64,000 nucleotides of DNA, from contig JALUTQ010000020.1 of the NCBI GenBank assembly GCA_032718865.1, positions 868,001 through 932,000 of the forward strand, read 5' to 3'. The DNA is from Tilletia caries. Its lineage: Eukaryota > Basidiomycota > Exobasidiomycetes > Tilletiales > Tilletiaceae. A program made the position numbers and the translations under genes. Positions 44,561-56,611 of this stretch are shown here, piece after piece (within the stretch, counting starts at the first letter, position 1; each line of letters begins with the position of its first letter). Below the pieces are notes generated by a model, which saw only the letters and a program-made list of their open reading frames with translations, made no database searches and was not told where the DNA came from.

Positions 44561-44655
44561 CCGACTCTTTTCAGTACTTCTCTCCCCGGTAACCAGACCC
44601 GTTTCGACTTCAGACATCTTTCGCATTCAGAACAGCAAATATCATTATCCTCGCA

Positions 44656-46398
44656 ATGGCTCCTACTCGCAAACAACTCAAAAATGGCGGCGCTGTCGGC
44701 ACCTCCTCTTCCTCTGCTGGCGGCTCACCACACGCTCCTTATTCTACCACGACTGCTCGATCTGGACGAGCCTCGACGGCTGGGTCCACCTCCCAACCTC
44801 TCCCATTGACTTCAAGCCCATCCGCCTCTACTTCTGCTCCCACAGCTAAGACCACCACAGGCGGTACCAAACACGGCGGCCGAGTGATAAAAGAGCGAGA
44901 AGTGCACAACGCAATCGAGCGCGATCGCCGTAACCAGCTCAACGACCGTTTCCTGGACCTCGCCGCCAAGCTACCGGCCACAGCCTCTGTCCGTCGACCG
45001 AGCAAGAACCTCGTCATCATGAAAAGCATCCAATTCGTCGATGAAGCCCTCTCGCACGAAACTCTGTATCGCCAGATGATCGACAGCCTCAGCAGGGAGA
45101 ACGCGGCGATGCGGGCTGAGATCAACGATGCGAGAGCGGCTCAGTCGCGCGCTCCGCTTCTTCCGACCGGTTCGGGCGTACAGATGCCGGCGACCCTGGT
45201 GGATATCGGCCGCGCCAGCCATAACGGCAGCAGCCGTGGACCTCGTAATGGCGGGAAGCCGGCAGCGCGCCTGCGGGCGGACGATGACGAGGAGGCGGAC
45301 GGGGAGGAGGATGAGGAGGATGACAATCATGACCAGGATGAGGAGGAAGGCGACGATGAAGCGGAGGAGGAGGAGCCACAAGGCAGTGGCCAAGATGACG
45401 GGTCTCAGTCCCAATTTCTTCACCCTGCGCAGTTCGTCAGCGGTGGTGTGGGCGTGCACCACGGCTTCACTCCTGCTGCCAGTACTTCTACAGGTGGAGG
45501 ATCATCGTCGGAGCAGATGCAGCTGTTCCGGTTTGATCTGCCGCAGCACGGATCCGCCTCGGACTCGTTCGACAGCACGCCTTCGCTGTTCAGTAGTCCC
45601 TTTGTGGGCTCGACTGCTGTGGCTCATGCGCAGTACGTCTACCCTATTGATGGACAGTTGCAGCGGCAGCACCAGCATCACTCTTTCCCGCAGTACGGAC
45701 TGCTGCCTGTTGCTGCCGGATCCAACGAGCAACAACAGCACCTCCAACAGCAGTACCAACAGCAACAACAACAGCAGCACCACGCTCGTCATTCGCTCCC
45801 TGGAGGATGCTACGTGGAACAGGAGAGCCACCCGCCCTTTCGATCCCTCGGCCTGGATGGACAGGTCTCTCCTCTCGGCTGCGTCAGTGCCGGCGATACC
45901 GGTATGTCCACCACCGCCGCCGCCGCCTCCGTTTCCCCAGCAGCCGGAGATTGGCTTGCGCTGGCCGCCTCTCTGAACATGCCGATGCATCTACCTCAAC
46001 ACGGGCCCGCACTCGCAGTCGCAGTGCCCGTCAAGGCGGAGTCGGTTTCGGATTCGAGCATGAGCCACAGTAGTGGGCACTCCCCCACGCAGTCTTCGTG
46101 GGACGGAAGGAGGAGCAGCGCGGGGGGTGGATCTGCTGGTCATTTCAGCAGCGACAGCAGGAGCAGCAGTACCAGTACGAGTGGCAGCAGCAGCAGGACG
46201 AGCGTCAGCGATGGGTCCCGGGACAAGTTTTACACCGATATCTTTGGTCGGAAGTCTGAGCTTTGTGGACCCGCGGGCGCTGGGCACGGCGGCTACGACC
46301 ATAAGGATGGTGGTGAGCTGGCGCACTTTGACCCGGTTGCGTTCTTGGCGGCTATGGGCCCGCCTCCGCCTGGTCCTACTGCGGTTCCCTTCGTCTGA
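44656..46398 (+). CDS. Basic helix-loop-helix transcription factor
   Basis: A single exon of 580 aa starts MAPTRKQLKNGG in a good context (GCAATGGCT). A bHLH domain lies at about residues 75-135: basic region KEREVHNAIERDRRNQLN with the E-box-reading His-Glu-Arg pattern (H, E, R in HNAIERDRR), helix 1 NDRFLDLAAKLP, a loop, and helix 2 PSKNLVIMKSIQFVDEAL, followed by a leucine-containing coil. Then come an acidic run, polyglutamine and His stretches, a serine-rich region, and a C-terminus with AHFDPVAFLAAMGPPPPG. It should bind CANNTG sites as a dimer in the nucleus. The target pathway is unknown. Its leader is long and carries four copies of an 11 bp motif. Confidence 0.9.
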   Translation: MAPTRKQLKNGGAVGTSSSSAGGSPHAPYSTTTARSGRASTAGSTSQPLPLTSSPSASTSAPTAKTTTGGTKHGGRVIKEREVHNAIERDRRNQLNDRFLDLAAKLPATASVRRPSKNLVIMKSIQFVDEALSHETLYRQMIDSLSRENAAMRAEINDARAAQSRAPLLPTGSGVQMPATLVDIGRASHNGSSRGPRNGGKPAARLRADDDEEADGEEDEEDDNHDQDEEEGDDEAEEEEPQGSGQDDGSQSQFLHPAQFVSGGVGVHHGFTPAASTSTGGGSSSEQMQLFRFDLPQHGSASDSFDSTPSLFSSPFVGSTAVAHAQYVYPIDGQLQRQHQHHSFPQYGLLPVAAGSNEQQQHLQQQYQQQQQQQHHARHSLPGGCYVEQESHPPFRSLGLDGQVSPLGCVSAGDTGMSTTAAAASVSPAAGDWLALAASLNMPMHLPQHGPALAVAVPVKAESVSDSSMSHSSGHSPTQSSWDGRRSSAGGGSAGHFSSDSRSSSTSTSGSSSRTSVSDGSRDKFYTDIFGRKSELCGPAGAGHGGYDHKDGGELAHFDPVAFLAAMGPPPPGPTAVPFV

Positions 46399-47309
46399 AA
46401 AGGCCGAATGCGTTTCTGCCTCCCGCCGGTGGCCTGCTGCTTCATGTATATTCTGCTCCGTTCACTTCGCACTTCCCCACCTTGCGTTGGCTGGGTGCCC
46501 AGTGCCCATTCCCGCTGTTCCTCTTCCTCCTCCTTCTCCCTTTTGTCTTCCTTCTTGACCACCACCACCCGCCAGCACCAATCAGATATCAGATCAGACG
46601 TCGTCTGAAATGAAAATCAATTTTACACACTTCGCCTTCGACCTTGCTCACCGGCGGCTTCGGGCTTCTACAGACTACACTCACTCCCAAGCTTAACTTG
46701 GTTGTGGTTCTGTCCACAGCTTCTGCTTCTGAACCGCTTGGACCGCCGCTTTCCAAGACGTCAGAGAAGGGACCCGCCGGGAGCGACGTCTTAAGTTGCA
46801 TCATTCTGCAGTAGTTGCTCACAAATTATAAAGAGGTTCGGTAAGTAAGACCGATTCCATGCTCCCAAGTCCCAGCTTCCAATGAGTCCCAGTCAGTTCC
46901 TTTCCACATTCCACCACACCAAACTGATATTTTCTACATCATTTGATTTCTGTCCTTGTCTCTACCCATTTACTGTCAGCCTCACAGCCTCCCGCGACAG
47001 TTGACACGCGATACAGCGTTGGCGACACGGTCGGAGATGCGCTCGGGGCTCGGGCGCTGGGCCCAGGTCCCCAGGACAAGATCATTCGACGTCTTGGCTT
47101 ATATTGGCACTGTGATTTGGGTTCCGCAGTCTTCTATACGCACGTCGCACATGCTCTTCGAACGTCTGTTATTTGATGACTGATTCCTTTCCTCCCACAC
47201 TCCGTAGGGTATAAGGGACTGCTGAAACTTCCTGGTCCCCTTCTTGCCAGATCCCCTTCCCTTTTGGACAATCTCCAGTTCTTAATCTTGCAGAAACAAC
47301 CTTCCAAAG
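46399..47309. other. Intergenic region upstream of the MFS transporter
   Basis: No gene is supported. It should hold the bHLH 3' end and the MFS promoter. Short open frames at 46943-47183 show no family features. Confidence 0.5.
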
Positions 47310-50054
47310 ATGCCCTCATTCCCTCCGCCTGGTCTTCGGATCACGCCCATCAACAAGGAGGGCGAGCGCGACGAGACCGCCTCCGACTCGCCTTCGCAAT
47401 CCAACACCGACCTCGCCTTGCGGCGAGCGCTTTCTCCCGGTATCCTTCAAACCGCCTCAACACCGGCTAAGGCCACCTCGGAATCAAGTCTATTCGTCCC
47501 TACCTCCTTCGCCGTCCCTTCGCCCACTCCCGATTCGCCTGTAATCCCCAGTGACACAACAACAGCGACATTGGTTCAATCTCCTGACCGCGTTGAGTCT
47601 CCTGCGATCAAGGCGTCGGAACATCAAGACTCGACGTCGGCTGCTGACAACCAAGGGCCGTCGCAAAGTTCCGTCTCATGGGCACCCATTCCCAACATCG
47701 GACGAGGCTCGGTACCGGTCTCGCACCCGTCCGGGTCCAGCAGAGAACGAAGTGTACATACTTCATCCTCCGCGCCTACGCTCCCTATCGGAGACGACGA
47801 CAGCCCGCTCGCAGGCAGCAGTCTGACCTCGACACCCAAGATGACAACATCGACCGCCAGTCTGTCCTACCCTGACAGCAACGACGGGGTCGCTCGCGAT
47901 GATGAACTGGACGAGCCTGACTGGACGAATCGATCGCGGAGATCGAGTATTGCGACTGCTGTGGCGGACCTGCGGAAACAGCTCGGATTGACGAGCGAGA
48001 AGCCTGCTCCTCCTCCCATCACCCCCGGTCGGACGCCGCTGGTGGAAGAGCTGGAAGAAGGAACGGACCCTCTTGATTGGAGCATGGCACGCAAAACGTG
48101 AGACTGTCGTCGTTCACATGCATGACATTCCAGACGGTTACTGATTCACCCCTCTTCATTCCTTCTCCGAATTCAAAAAGATGGGCCACGACGTGCTACT
48201 GCATCATGATCATGTCTACCACAGTGAGTGAGAAAAGTAGTACAGCGACCTGCAGATGAGGCTCGTGTCTTGAACGAGCTGCTGACTTTACCTTTCCCTC
48301 AGTTTTCCTCCTCCTCATACGCAGCTGCCACCCCATATATTCAAACATACTTCGGCGTATCCCGCATCGTAGCACTCCTCGGCACCTCCCTCTACGTCCT
48401 CGGCTTCGCTGTCGGCCCTTTAATCTGGGCGCCAACCTCAGAAGTCATCGGTCGCAAACCAGTCTACCTCGGCAGTTTCATCGCTCTTACCGCCTTCGGA
48501 CTCGGGGTCGCCTTTGCAGAGAACATCCAGACTCTGCTCATCTGTCGCTTCTTAAGTGGAGTCTGCGGTGCCTCGGCACTTAACAACGTTGCAGCTTCTC
48601 TTGCGGACATGACTCGGGTCCGGAATCGAGGTCGATTTGTGAGTGATTACTCAAATCGAAAATCCTGCGCTTGCTCTTCGCTCATTCCCTCGTACACATT
48701 CTGATCTCTCCCCCGCTCTCCCACTCTTCACATTCCCAGAACACAGCGTACAGGCTGTTCTCATTCGGCGGACCAACACTAGGTCCCATCGTCGGGACGT
48801 TCGTCCTCCGCGTCGGCTTCCGGTGGAACCTCCGGCTCAATCCCATTCTCTCCTTCGTGGCCCTCCTCATGTACGGCCTGACCGTGCGGGAATCACACCG
48901 CCCAACCTTGCTCCGCCGTCAGCAGCGCGCCCGGGAACGAGCGCTTCAGAATAGCGATCAGTTGGGGAAGGAGGAGAGTGAGGTGGCGATGAAGCAGAGG
49001 GAGATGATGAGGCAGCCGTCCGGGCCGTCCCTGCTGCAGCGGTACAAGGCTGCGTCGACGATGCCTTGGAAGTTGCTGCGCGGTGAGTAGAGTAGTTCTG
49101 TCACTCTTTTGACGTTCCCTGCTAAATCTGTTTGGACCGGTTTCCATTCTTTCCTCGACAGAACCTCTTGTCATCATCGTCTGTGCCTACACCGCCCTAC
49201 TCTACGGTCTCCTCTACGGTGTATTGGCCGCCTTCCCGCTCATTTGGCAGGAGATCCGCGGTAGGAACGAGGAGTACGCCAGTCTGGTCTACCTCGCCCT
49301 ACTGGGCGGCTTTACCGGAGGCAACCTCATCGTGGGTGCCGTATCCCTCCCTGTCTGCAGGTCAAAAGAAATACTGACTGAATTCCTTCTCCGTTCGTCA
49401 GATTGGGTGCTGGTTCCAAGACCGCTCTTTCAAGAAGAAATACGACCGGGGCGAGTACGTGCCCGAGGCGCGTATCAGTCCCGCCATCTGGGCCTCTTTC
49501 CTCGTCCCCGTCGGCTTGCTCATCTTCGGCTGGACGAGCCCGTACGATGAGCTCGTGGGCAACGTCGACGTCCATTTCGTCGTGCCTTGTTTGGCCCTTG
49601 TCGTTTTTACGGCGGGGATGTCTATCGTCTTGTGAGTTTGCCCGTCTTACTCTGGGTAAGCTAGAGGGTTGGAGAGTAAGAGGCTGACTTTCTTGATTTC
49701 TTCGCCATGCCTCAGCAACAGCTGGCTGTCTTGTGAGTTTTCCATCTTTCATGATGGTGATGACTGAAGAAGGAAGGATCTGACCCGCGTCTCCTCCTCT
49801 TTTCCTTAGACCTATCCGATGCGTACTCGAACCAAGCAGCCTCAGCCATGGCAGCAGCGACATTCTCTCGCTCTCTACTCGGCGCGGCGTTCCCGCTCTT
49901 CATGCGCGAAATGCTGTTGGGGATGACGATCCAATGGACGTTCACCTTCTTTTCCATCATCTCGATCTTTCTCAGCATCGGTGGGATCGTGTTCGTCAAG
50001 AAGGGAGGAGCGATCCGGGAGAAGAGTCAGTATGCCACTAAGGTCACTGTATAG
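47310..50054 (+). CDS. Major facilitator superfamily transporter (DHA1/polyamine-type)
   Basis: The ATG at 47310 (MPSFPPPGLRITPINKEG) begins a long hydrophilic, serine-rich N-terminus of about 260 aa ending in TDPLDWSMARK, the DP.W pattern that precedes the first span in fungal drug/polyamine antiporters. After a short exon come PYIQTYFGVSRIVALLGTSLYV, the motif-A loop APTSEVIGRKPVYLGSF, RFLSGVCGASALNN, GGPTLGPIVGTFV, LLYGVLAAFPLIWQEIRG, and ITPAIW-like SPAIWASFLVPVGLLIFGW. The C-terminus is FVKKGGAIREKSQYATKVTV. At least six introns occur and about twelve spans are expected. It probably exports drugs, polyamines or metabolites by proton antiport at the plasma membrane. Confidence 0.9.
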
Positions 50055-50249
50055 AAACGGATCTACAATAGGATCATAGAAGTAAAGTACATATCATATA
50101 ACCAAGCCCTCCTCACAACATACAGTCTAGAATCGTCCCAAGCATGTTTATATCATCTGTGTAATATATACCGCCATCATCTCAAGCAAACTCTGTTATG
50201 GTTCCCCTTTGTCGCAAGCATTCCATGTATGTGCACATGCATCCATTGC

Positions 50250-52350
50250 CTACGATTGCGGCTTGAGTCCCACAATCCTGATGGTGCCACCAGCTCCGGC
50301 ACCTCTCGCGTTCCCCATAGCCAACATCGTCGGACCTCCCGTCGCTCCCGAGCCCGCCCCTGATCCCGAACCATCGCCACCCCCCATTGCGAAGCTCCGC
50401 AAGGCCTCCGGGTTCTCCTCGCCGGCGTAGGCGAGGATGTGGGCCCGGCCCGGGTGGGACGCTGCTGGGTTGAAGGCGATCGATTTGATGGTGCCGAGTG
50501 GGTAGGGGAGACGGAGGAGGGAGGCGTGGGGTGCTGCTGTGCTGGCCTTTATGTCGCAGAAGAGAACCGAGGGAGAAAGGGGATAAAGAAAAGGGTTGTC
50601 AACAACACAAGTCCAGAGAAGGCGGTCCAATCTAGAGTCCCCCCCTTTCCTCTATGTCTCAAGAATATGAGATCGACGACACTTACAACTTCAACCCATC
50701 CCTGATCGCCCCCGGCGGCCCACATCTCCCCATCGGCACTGAAGTCAACGGCATGCGCGGGCGACTCAAACTCGGTAAAAGAATGCGAGAGGGTATAGTC
50801 TGGCGGGAGGAAGGCGCGCGTTCGAAGCGATGCTGACGAAGAGGAGAATACATGGCCGTTGGTCTGGTGGTTGTCGTCCGTGCTGTTGTAGGGATGCCTG
50901 TCGTCGTCGTCGGAATCATCGTCATATCTCATGGATGCGAAGGCGGTGGCTGAGTATGGAGAGGCGGTGGTGAAGAGGTTCACGCACGCGTCTGCGCCCG
51001 AGGAGAGGATGAATCTGTAGAAAGCAGGCTTTTTGTTCAGTGCATCCCATCAAATATCAAATTCTTCCACCTGATGCAAGGCTTACCTTCCCAGCGGATC
51101 CAACTGCACATTGTGCGCGATATTGTGATGGGCCGCTATAGTATGTAATAGTGGCCAATCAAGCACGTCCCCCCCTTCTCTCCTCCTCGGCAGCTCTGCT
51201 GAACTATCTGACGACAAGGTGTTGAGGGATCGCGAGTCGAGGATCTTGATTTCGCCGTTTCCGCAGGTGAGGAAGAAGAGGTCGCCCGAGGCTGACCAGG
51301 TGAAGCGGTTTATCTGGTAGGGCGCGTCTTTGGAGATGTATCCGAGTTCTTTGCCTGTCCGGATGTCGAGCAGCGTTCTGCAGGCGGAAGCTCAACGATC
51401 AATCCATGCAGGCAGGCAGCTTGACGAAAGATGGGGTGTTAAAGCAGCACTCACACGTCGTCCATGCGGTCGCCGATTGCAATGTAGTTCCCTGACGGAT
51501 GATACTTCATATTGAGATTTCGATTCCGAGTAGGGATACTGAGCACGTGTTTGCTGGCGGGTCGACTGCTGCCTTTGCCGTCAGCTGTCCCGCTACTCCC
51601 GGTGGTGCGTGTGTCCCATACTTTCACGGTGCGTTCGAAGCCGGTACTGGCGAGCAGGTCGACGCTGACGGGACTGAAGGCAACCTGTTCGATGTAGTCG
51701 GTGTGTCCGCGGAGTTCGAGCGTCGAGCGAGCATCGGTGGAGAACTCGGGCGTCCATATCCTGATGAGGCTGCGTTCTGCGGCCGCGGCTGCATTCGCTG
51801 CTGATGCGCTCGCGCTGAGAGCGGCCGTGGGCGGAGGCGCGGGTCCGTGTGGTGAGACGGTGGTATTCCCGCACGAAGCGAGTCTGCATCCGTCTGGACT
51901 CCAGCTGAGGGAGAGCACGCTGAACGCAGACGTGGTCGCATTCGCCGCTGCTGATATCGGCGCGCCTCCCCCGCCGCCGCCGCCTCCTCCTCCTCCTCCT
52001 CCTCCTCCTCCTCCTCCTCCTCCTCCTCCTCCTCCTCCTCCACCGCCGCCTGCTGATGCTGAGCCGTGGTTGCCGGCGGCTGCGCTGGGACCGAGGGCGG
52101 GTCGAAGGATGAGCGACCGTTCGCGCAAGGTGGTCGAGTTTGTGATGAAGGCGGGCAGCGTCAGTCCGCGTCGCGCAAATGTTTCGATCGCAGCCTGTTT
52201 TGCGGCCAGGTCGATGCTGGGTGGAGCAGGCAGACCGGCATTGGAACCGGGTCCGCTGCTGCTGCTGCCACCACCACCGCCGCCACCACCACTGCCGCCT
52301 CCACCACCGCCATGATGTCCGCCGCCGTGTGAGTGAATCCCGGATGCCAT
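50250..52350 (-). CDS. WD40-repeat protein, probable THO complex subunit 3/Tex1
   Basis: The ATG at 52348-52350 (MASGIHSHGG) is chosen because the upstream extension begins with TTG. The N-terminus is very Gly-rich, with a polyglycine tract coded by a long GGAGGA repeat. WD repeats follow: [104 protein letters not shown] and AVDFSADGEMWAAGGDQGWV. Repeat order and the no-tail end (IRIVGLKPQS) fit THOC3, which links transcription to mRNA export in the nucleus. The Gly-rich N-terminus is unusual for that family, so another WD40 adaptor is possible. It has at least three introns, and a MITE lies 122 bp upstream of the start. Confidence 0.65.
51968..52040. repeat. (CCT)n coding microsatellite
   Basis: About twenty tandem CCT units (GGA on the coding strand) encode the polyglycine tract of the WD40 protein. 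The plus-strand open frame it creates (polyproline) is a shadow. Confidence 0.9.
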
Positions 52351-52472
52351 TTCTATCGAAAGCTTCCCAAAAGTCAACGTGGTTCAACGTTCAACGAGTG
52401 CGACCACTGACGCGACGAGCTCACCACAGATGTATGGAATATGGAACGCCGTTCCCTTCACCTTTTTCATTT

Positions 52473-52784
52473 GGGCTCGTCTATTGGCCGACCCGGGTCG
52501 GCACCCGACCCCTCTGAGTTACCCACTTTGACCGCCCCAGCAACGTACTTAATAATAATGCGGGCTCAAATTTCGCGTGGAGGTCAAAGACGTCTGTAAG
52601 CGTACTCATGCGAGATTTGAGGTCAATCGATGCAGAATTGATGTTGAAGTCAAGGGAGGAGCCGTTTTCTTTGGCTTAAAGAGACGAAAAGTGGAAGTCT
52701 TTGTGGTTTTCGAGCTCTGACTGCTCTAGTGCCGGGGTCGGCCCGTCGACCTAAACCGACCGGGGTCGGCCAATAGACCAATCC
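52473..52784. mobile_element. MULE-like MITE with 9 bp target-site duplication
   Basis: A 312 bp non-coding element has inverted ends containing GTCTATTGGCCGACCC and is flanked by TTTTCATTT (52464-52472 and 52785-52793). At 53682-53740, in the opposite orientation, a related sequence carries the uninterrupted site (..CACCTTTTTCATTTTCATTTC..), which supports the insertion and its 9 bp duplication. Nine-base duplications are typical of Mutator-like elements, of which two transposase genes lie in this window. Confidence 0.8.
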
Positions 52785-52793
52785 TTTTCATTT

Positions 52794-53752
52794 TCATTTC
52801 GGTTTCCATTTCCATCTTGACATCGACCTTGTCACCACTCACCACCTCTCCCGTTCGTCTTCGTTCCCATCACCAAGGCACCAACACGGCAACACCACAC
52901 CCACCCGCCGCCTTCTTAGTTCTCCGCCGACTCTTCTGCTGCGCAAGTACATTGTTGCACTGGCTGACAATGTCAGACAAAACGCCGCCTCGTGAGTCTC
53001 CTCATCCATCTTCATCTTTCATTCATTCCAGAATCCAGAGTCCGGACTCCAGTCTCTCCCGTTGTTTCCAGAAAATTGTTGAAATGGCTTCATTGATTGG
53101 GTTGCAAGAGCACCCAGAGTGATGGCCTCCGCAGGCAATATTGACGACGTGTCCTCCATTGGGTAGATATACTATAGATTCTGAGTGGTACAAGTCTGAA
53201 TTGCACAAGGGAAGAAGTCCGTCAGCTGTTTGTATGTACGCGGCACAGGTTTACTGCCATACATCGCGTGAGACGTACTGATGAGCGTGTAACGGACGAC
53301 GGCGGCGCCCCGCGCCGCTGCTGAGAGTGGTCTGGCAAAAAACGACGGTGCTGGCAGCGGCAGCGGCAGCGGAAGCAGTGATGGCAGCAGCGGCAGCGGC
53401 AGCGGCAGCAGCAGCAGTGATGGCAGCAGCGGCAGCGGGAGCGGTGGTGTGGTGGCAGCAGCAGCGGTGGTGTGGTGGCAGCGGCAGCGGTGGTGATAGC
53501 AGCGGCAGCTGCAGTCTGCGAGAAGAAGATGGGATGGGAGGGGAAAGAAGAGGAGGAACGAGGAAGTATGTTAGCAGCTGCTGATCAGTGTCAGCATGCG
53601 GAAAGTCAGCCAATACCCACAGATGTGGACGAGTGACTGGTGTGCCGTGTGCGTGGAAGGTATCGTGGTGGTGAAGATCAAAATGGAAATGGAAACCGAA
53701 ATGAAAATGAAAAAGGTGAAGGGAACGGCGTTCCATATGGCTGACCAATTGA
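52794..53752. other. Intergenic region with GGCAGC repeat
   Basis: No gene is supported. A short start-like sequence MSDKTPP followed by GTGAGT occurs at 52971 but leads nowhere I can follow. From 53345 to 53520 there is a GGCAGC/GCAGCAGTGAT simple repeat. At 53682-53740 lies the inverted empty-site relative of the 52.4-52.8 kb sequence. Confidence 0.5.
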
Positions 53753-56611
53753 ATGTATTCATTGATCGTTCCAGCCGCTCTCACTAGTAGAGCTCGCCGG
53801 GATGCGCTACCTCCGCACACGCTATGCTCAGAGCAAGCACGAGTGCACGACACCCGCAGCCTGTCCACGTATCTTGCAAGAGCTGCCCTCCAACAGTGAG
53901 TCGATCTACGATGGCCAGCATACAGCATAACAGTTGCCCTACAGCGCTGATCAACGCTGCGATCCGATTGCTCTACCTCCAGCGGATACCCCATCGACGA
54001 GTTCGAGGAGTCCGTCCAGCCTCTGCTACAGGACGAGCCAGGCGCGCCTCAGCCGCAAAAGCCAGTCAACGGCAGCAGCAGCAGCGGTAGCAAGAAGGAC
54101 ACCAAGAAGACCAGCAAGCAGGCTGTCCTCCAAAAGATCAAGGAGCAGCAAGCGCAAGCAGCAGCCAAAGCGGCACTCAACAACGGCAAGTCTGCCAAAG
54201 GCCGCTCCTCTTCCACCCCAGCCCAGACCGATATCCCCAAAGGCGACTACATCATCAAGGCAGACCAGTACGTCAAGATTGCGCGCTTCCTCGCCGAGAA
54301 GAAGGTCGTCGTGCCCCTCGAACTCCTCTTGCTGCTTCGACGCTGCATCAGCCTCCGTCTCGCAACTCTTCGTCGCTTCTTGCCCAACCCAGATCTTTCG
54401 ACTTACACCCACGAGTACTTCGTCAAATGTCTCAGCGAGGTCGGCGATATTCTTCAGGAGGCCCGTGAATCAGCCCTTGGCGGTGACAGCAAAGAGGGGA
54501 CCGGAAAACAGGAAAAGTCCTCGTCCGGTAATCGCTTCTCATCCCTTGCCGATCTGGAAGCCAGCGTCGAACAGCATGAACTGGGCGAAGCGCTCGAGGA
54601 GATCGAAATCAGCCAGCCAGTCAAGCACCCGAAGGCAGCCTCAGCAGCGAATGCCAACTTCGGTCTTGAGTCAAGCAGGGACGAAATCTTCATGTCCGTG
54701 CTCACCCTCTTCGCCGACATGCACGACATCCGCAAGTACATCGTCAAGCTCTGGACCGAATACGGCAACGGCAAGACTCACCTCATCACCGCAGCGCTCA
54801 CCACGGATGCAGTTCTCGAGATGGTCCGCCCCTACCATGATGAAGTGATGGAACGGGCCATGCCCTTCCTCGGCGGCGATGTTGAGTCGATGGTGTCCTC
54901 TCTCATCGTCTATCTTTGGCAACAAAGTGGGCAAGGTCAAAGCACAATGACTTCAGCCGAATTGGACGACGGGACACCTCTCCTGGCTATCATTCCAAGC
55001 GATAGCTGGACGGAAGCAGTGCACGATGCGCTCTTCATGCCCGTCTACCGGGCACTCTTGGACATATACAAGAAAACCCCAAATCGGCACTACGTCTTTG
55101 TGTTGGGCCCAGATCGTCTTGACTGGGACGACTCCAAAGACTGGACTCGGGCATCGGCGTCGGAACGATGGGCGCAAGTCCGGCGGCTGATCAACATGAC
55201 CTACACGGACAAAATCCTGCTCACTGCTTGCTGTGCCGACGAAGGCCTCATGGAACACCATTTCATGGACGAAACGACAAAGTCAATCGCTAGCATCCTC
55301 GACAGCCGCAAATTCAGTCATCACGCGGTGTTCTGCGCGACTGTCTGGACCGACATCAACCTCAATCTCCGGACAAAGACCAACCGCGCCTATGAGGACC
55401 TTCGACTGGCGGCAACTCAAATGAAGGCGGCGTGGGACGCTGAGGTCAAGAAACCATGTAGATGGACGGTCATGAATCTAAAGAAGATCCACGACTTTCG
55501 CAGCATGCTCAACCTGTACGTCCGACAGCCGGACCTCGTCAATTCGCGCGAGAGGGAATCGAACCGCAGGCTAGGGCGTCAGCCGCCGAAGCGAAAGCGA
55601 ATGCTGATGTTTCGCGACCCTGTCATGTGCGGCGTAATCCTTGGCCGCCTTTCTGCGCTCAATCAGGATTACGGCTGGCGAATGGCCGATTGTTCGGAGC
55701 CGGCCCTGCTCCTGGGACACCTCTCTTACGCGTGCGCGTCCTTTGGTCTCTCGGATCCTTCCACTTTCCCACAGTGGCCGGACATGGAGCTCTTTTTCAA
55801 GATCCACTCCACCTCGCCAACAGGGGATGGAAGACCCCACGAGAATCTGGTGGACTCGTACCTGGGACTGCTGCGGGTGCTTAGTGTCGCACCGCAGACA
55901 CTGGCAGCCATGCGTAGACTGGACGCGGAGATCTGTCTCCCAGACCGCAATCGGAACCGGACGATAAAGGAGGAGGTAGACCATCAGCACATCCTCAAGG
56001 ATCAGACCAAGTTGTTCAGGCTGCTCAAGAGCAGAGTGTTCGGAATTCGCAAAATGACGGTCGACATCTCCACCTTTGAGGCGCTACTAGCCGAAATGGC
56101 AGCACCTGAGAGCAAAGTAAAGAAGGACACACGTGCGACGGAGCTCCGAAAATCAACCTCCTCCATCCGCAAGCAATACTCAATCCTCCAACTCGCCGCC
56201 GTGATGAAAGACGGAGTCAACGCAGAACTGCCCCTCATCCTTTTTAGGTATGTCTCTTTCCACGCTCGCTGTGCCGACCTTCACGAGAAGATCCGGGTCG
56301 CCTTCCGTGACGACCTCATGACAACTCGAGGCGTAGGTTACTGTGGCTGTTGTGACGGGGAAAACCCGCGCAGCTTGATCACGGCCATCCTGGGCGAGGC
56401 TGCGCAAGTTGAGCGCGATATCGAACGGAAGATACGTGGGATGCGTGGCGTTCGTGGTATGGCGCAATCCCGTGGAAGGAGCGAGCTCTTCGGGAGGGTC
56501 GCTGAGTTTGTTGCTGAGTACCTACGATACCCGGATCGTGCTGATACTGGTGTTCGCAAGATGATCGGCACAAGTGGGCTCGTCGAAGAGCTGAAACGTT
56601 TGCAGGTCTGA
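53753..56611 (+). CDS. DUF6604-like fungal protein of unknown function
   Basis: Exon 1 starts at ATG 53753 (MYSLIVPAALTSRARRDALP); an 87 bp intron (53896-53982) with GTGAGT and CCAG joins it in frame to exon 2, giving about 923 aa. The join forms SLSTYLARAALQHGYPIDEF, resembling the W/Y-L-A..A....GYP signature of the DUF6604 N-terminal domain; the family name is from memory. A Lys/Ala-rich linker follows, then a second part of that domain (GDYIIKADQYVKIARFLAEK, VVPLELLLLLRRCISLR) and a long alpha-helical remainder. Two cysteines in GYCGCCDGENP may bind metal. Members are fungal, often large and species-variable; function is unknown. The frame is intact. Confidence 0.7.

Noticed and set aside
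43642..44592. 316-codon plus-strand open frame upstream of the bHLH gene
   Set aside because: Its sequence is dominated by serine, leucine and proline from pyrimidine-rich leader DNA, it spans a likely intron, and no domain is visible. It is better read as the 5' leader.
51701..52315. Plus-strand polyproline open frame
   Set aside because: It is the antisense shadow of the polyglycine-coding repeat in the WD40 gene.
52971..52992. Short exon-like start MSDKTPP followed by GTGAGT
   Set aside because: No downstream exon joins to it in frame with a recognisable protein, and the DUF6604-like gene has its own good start at 53753.
53251..53994. 247-codon minus-strand open frame with polyalanine
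   Set aside because: It arises from the GGCAGC simple repeat and overlaps the first exon of the DUF6604-like gene.
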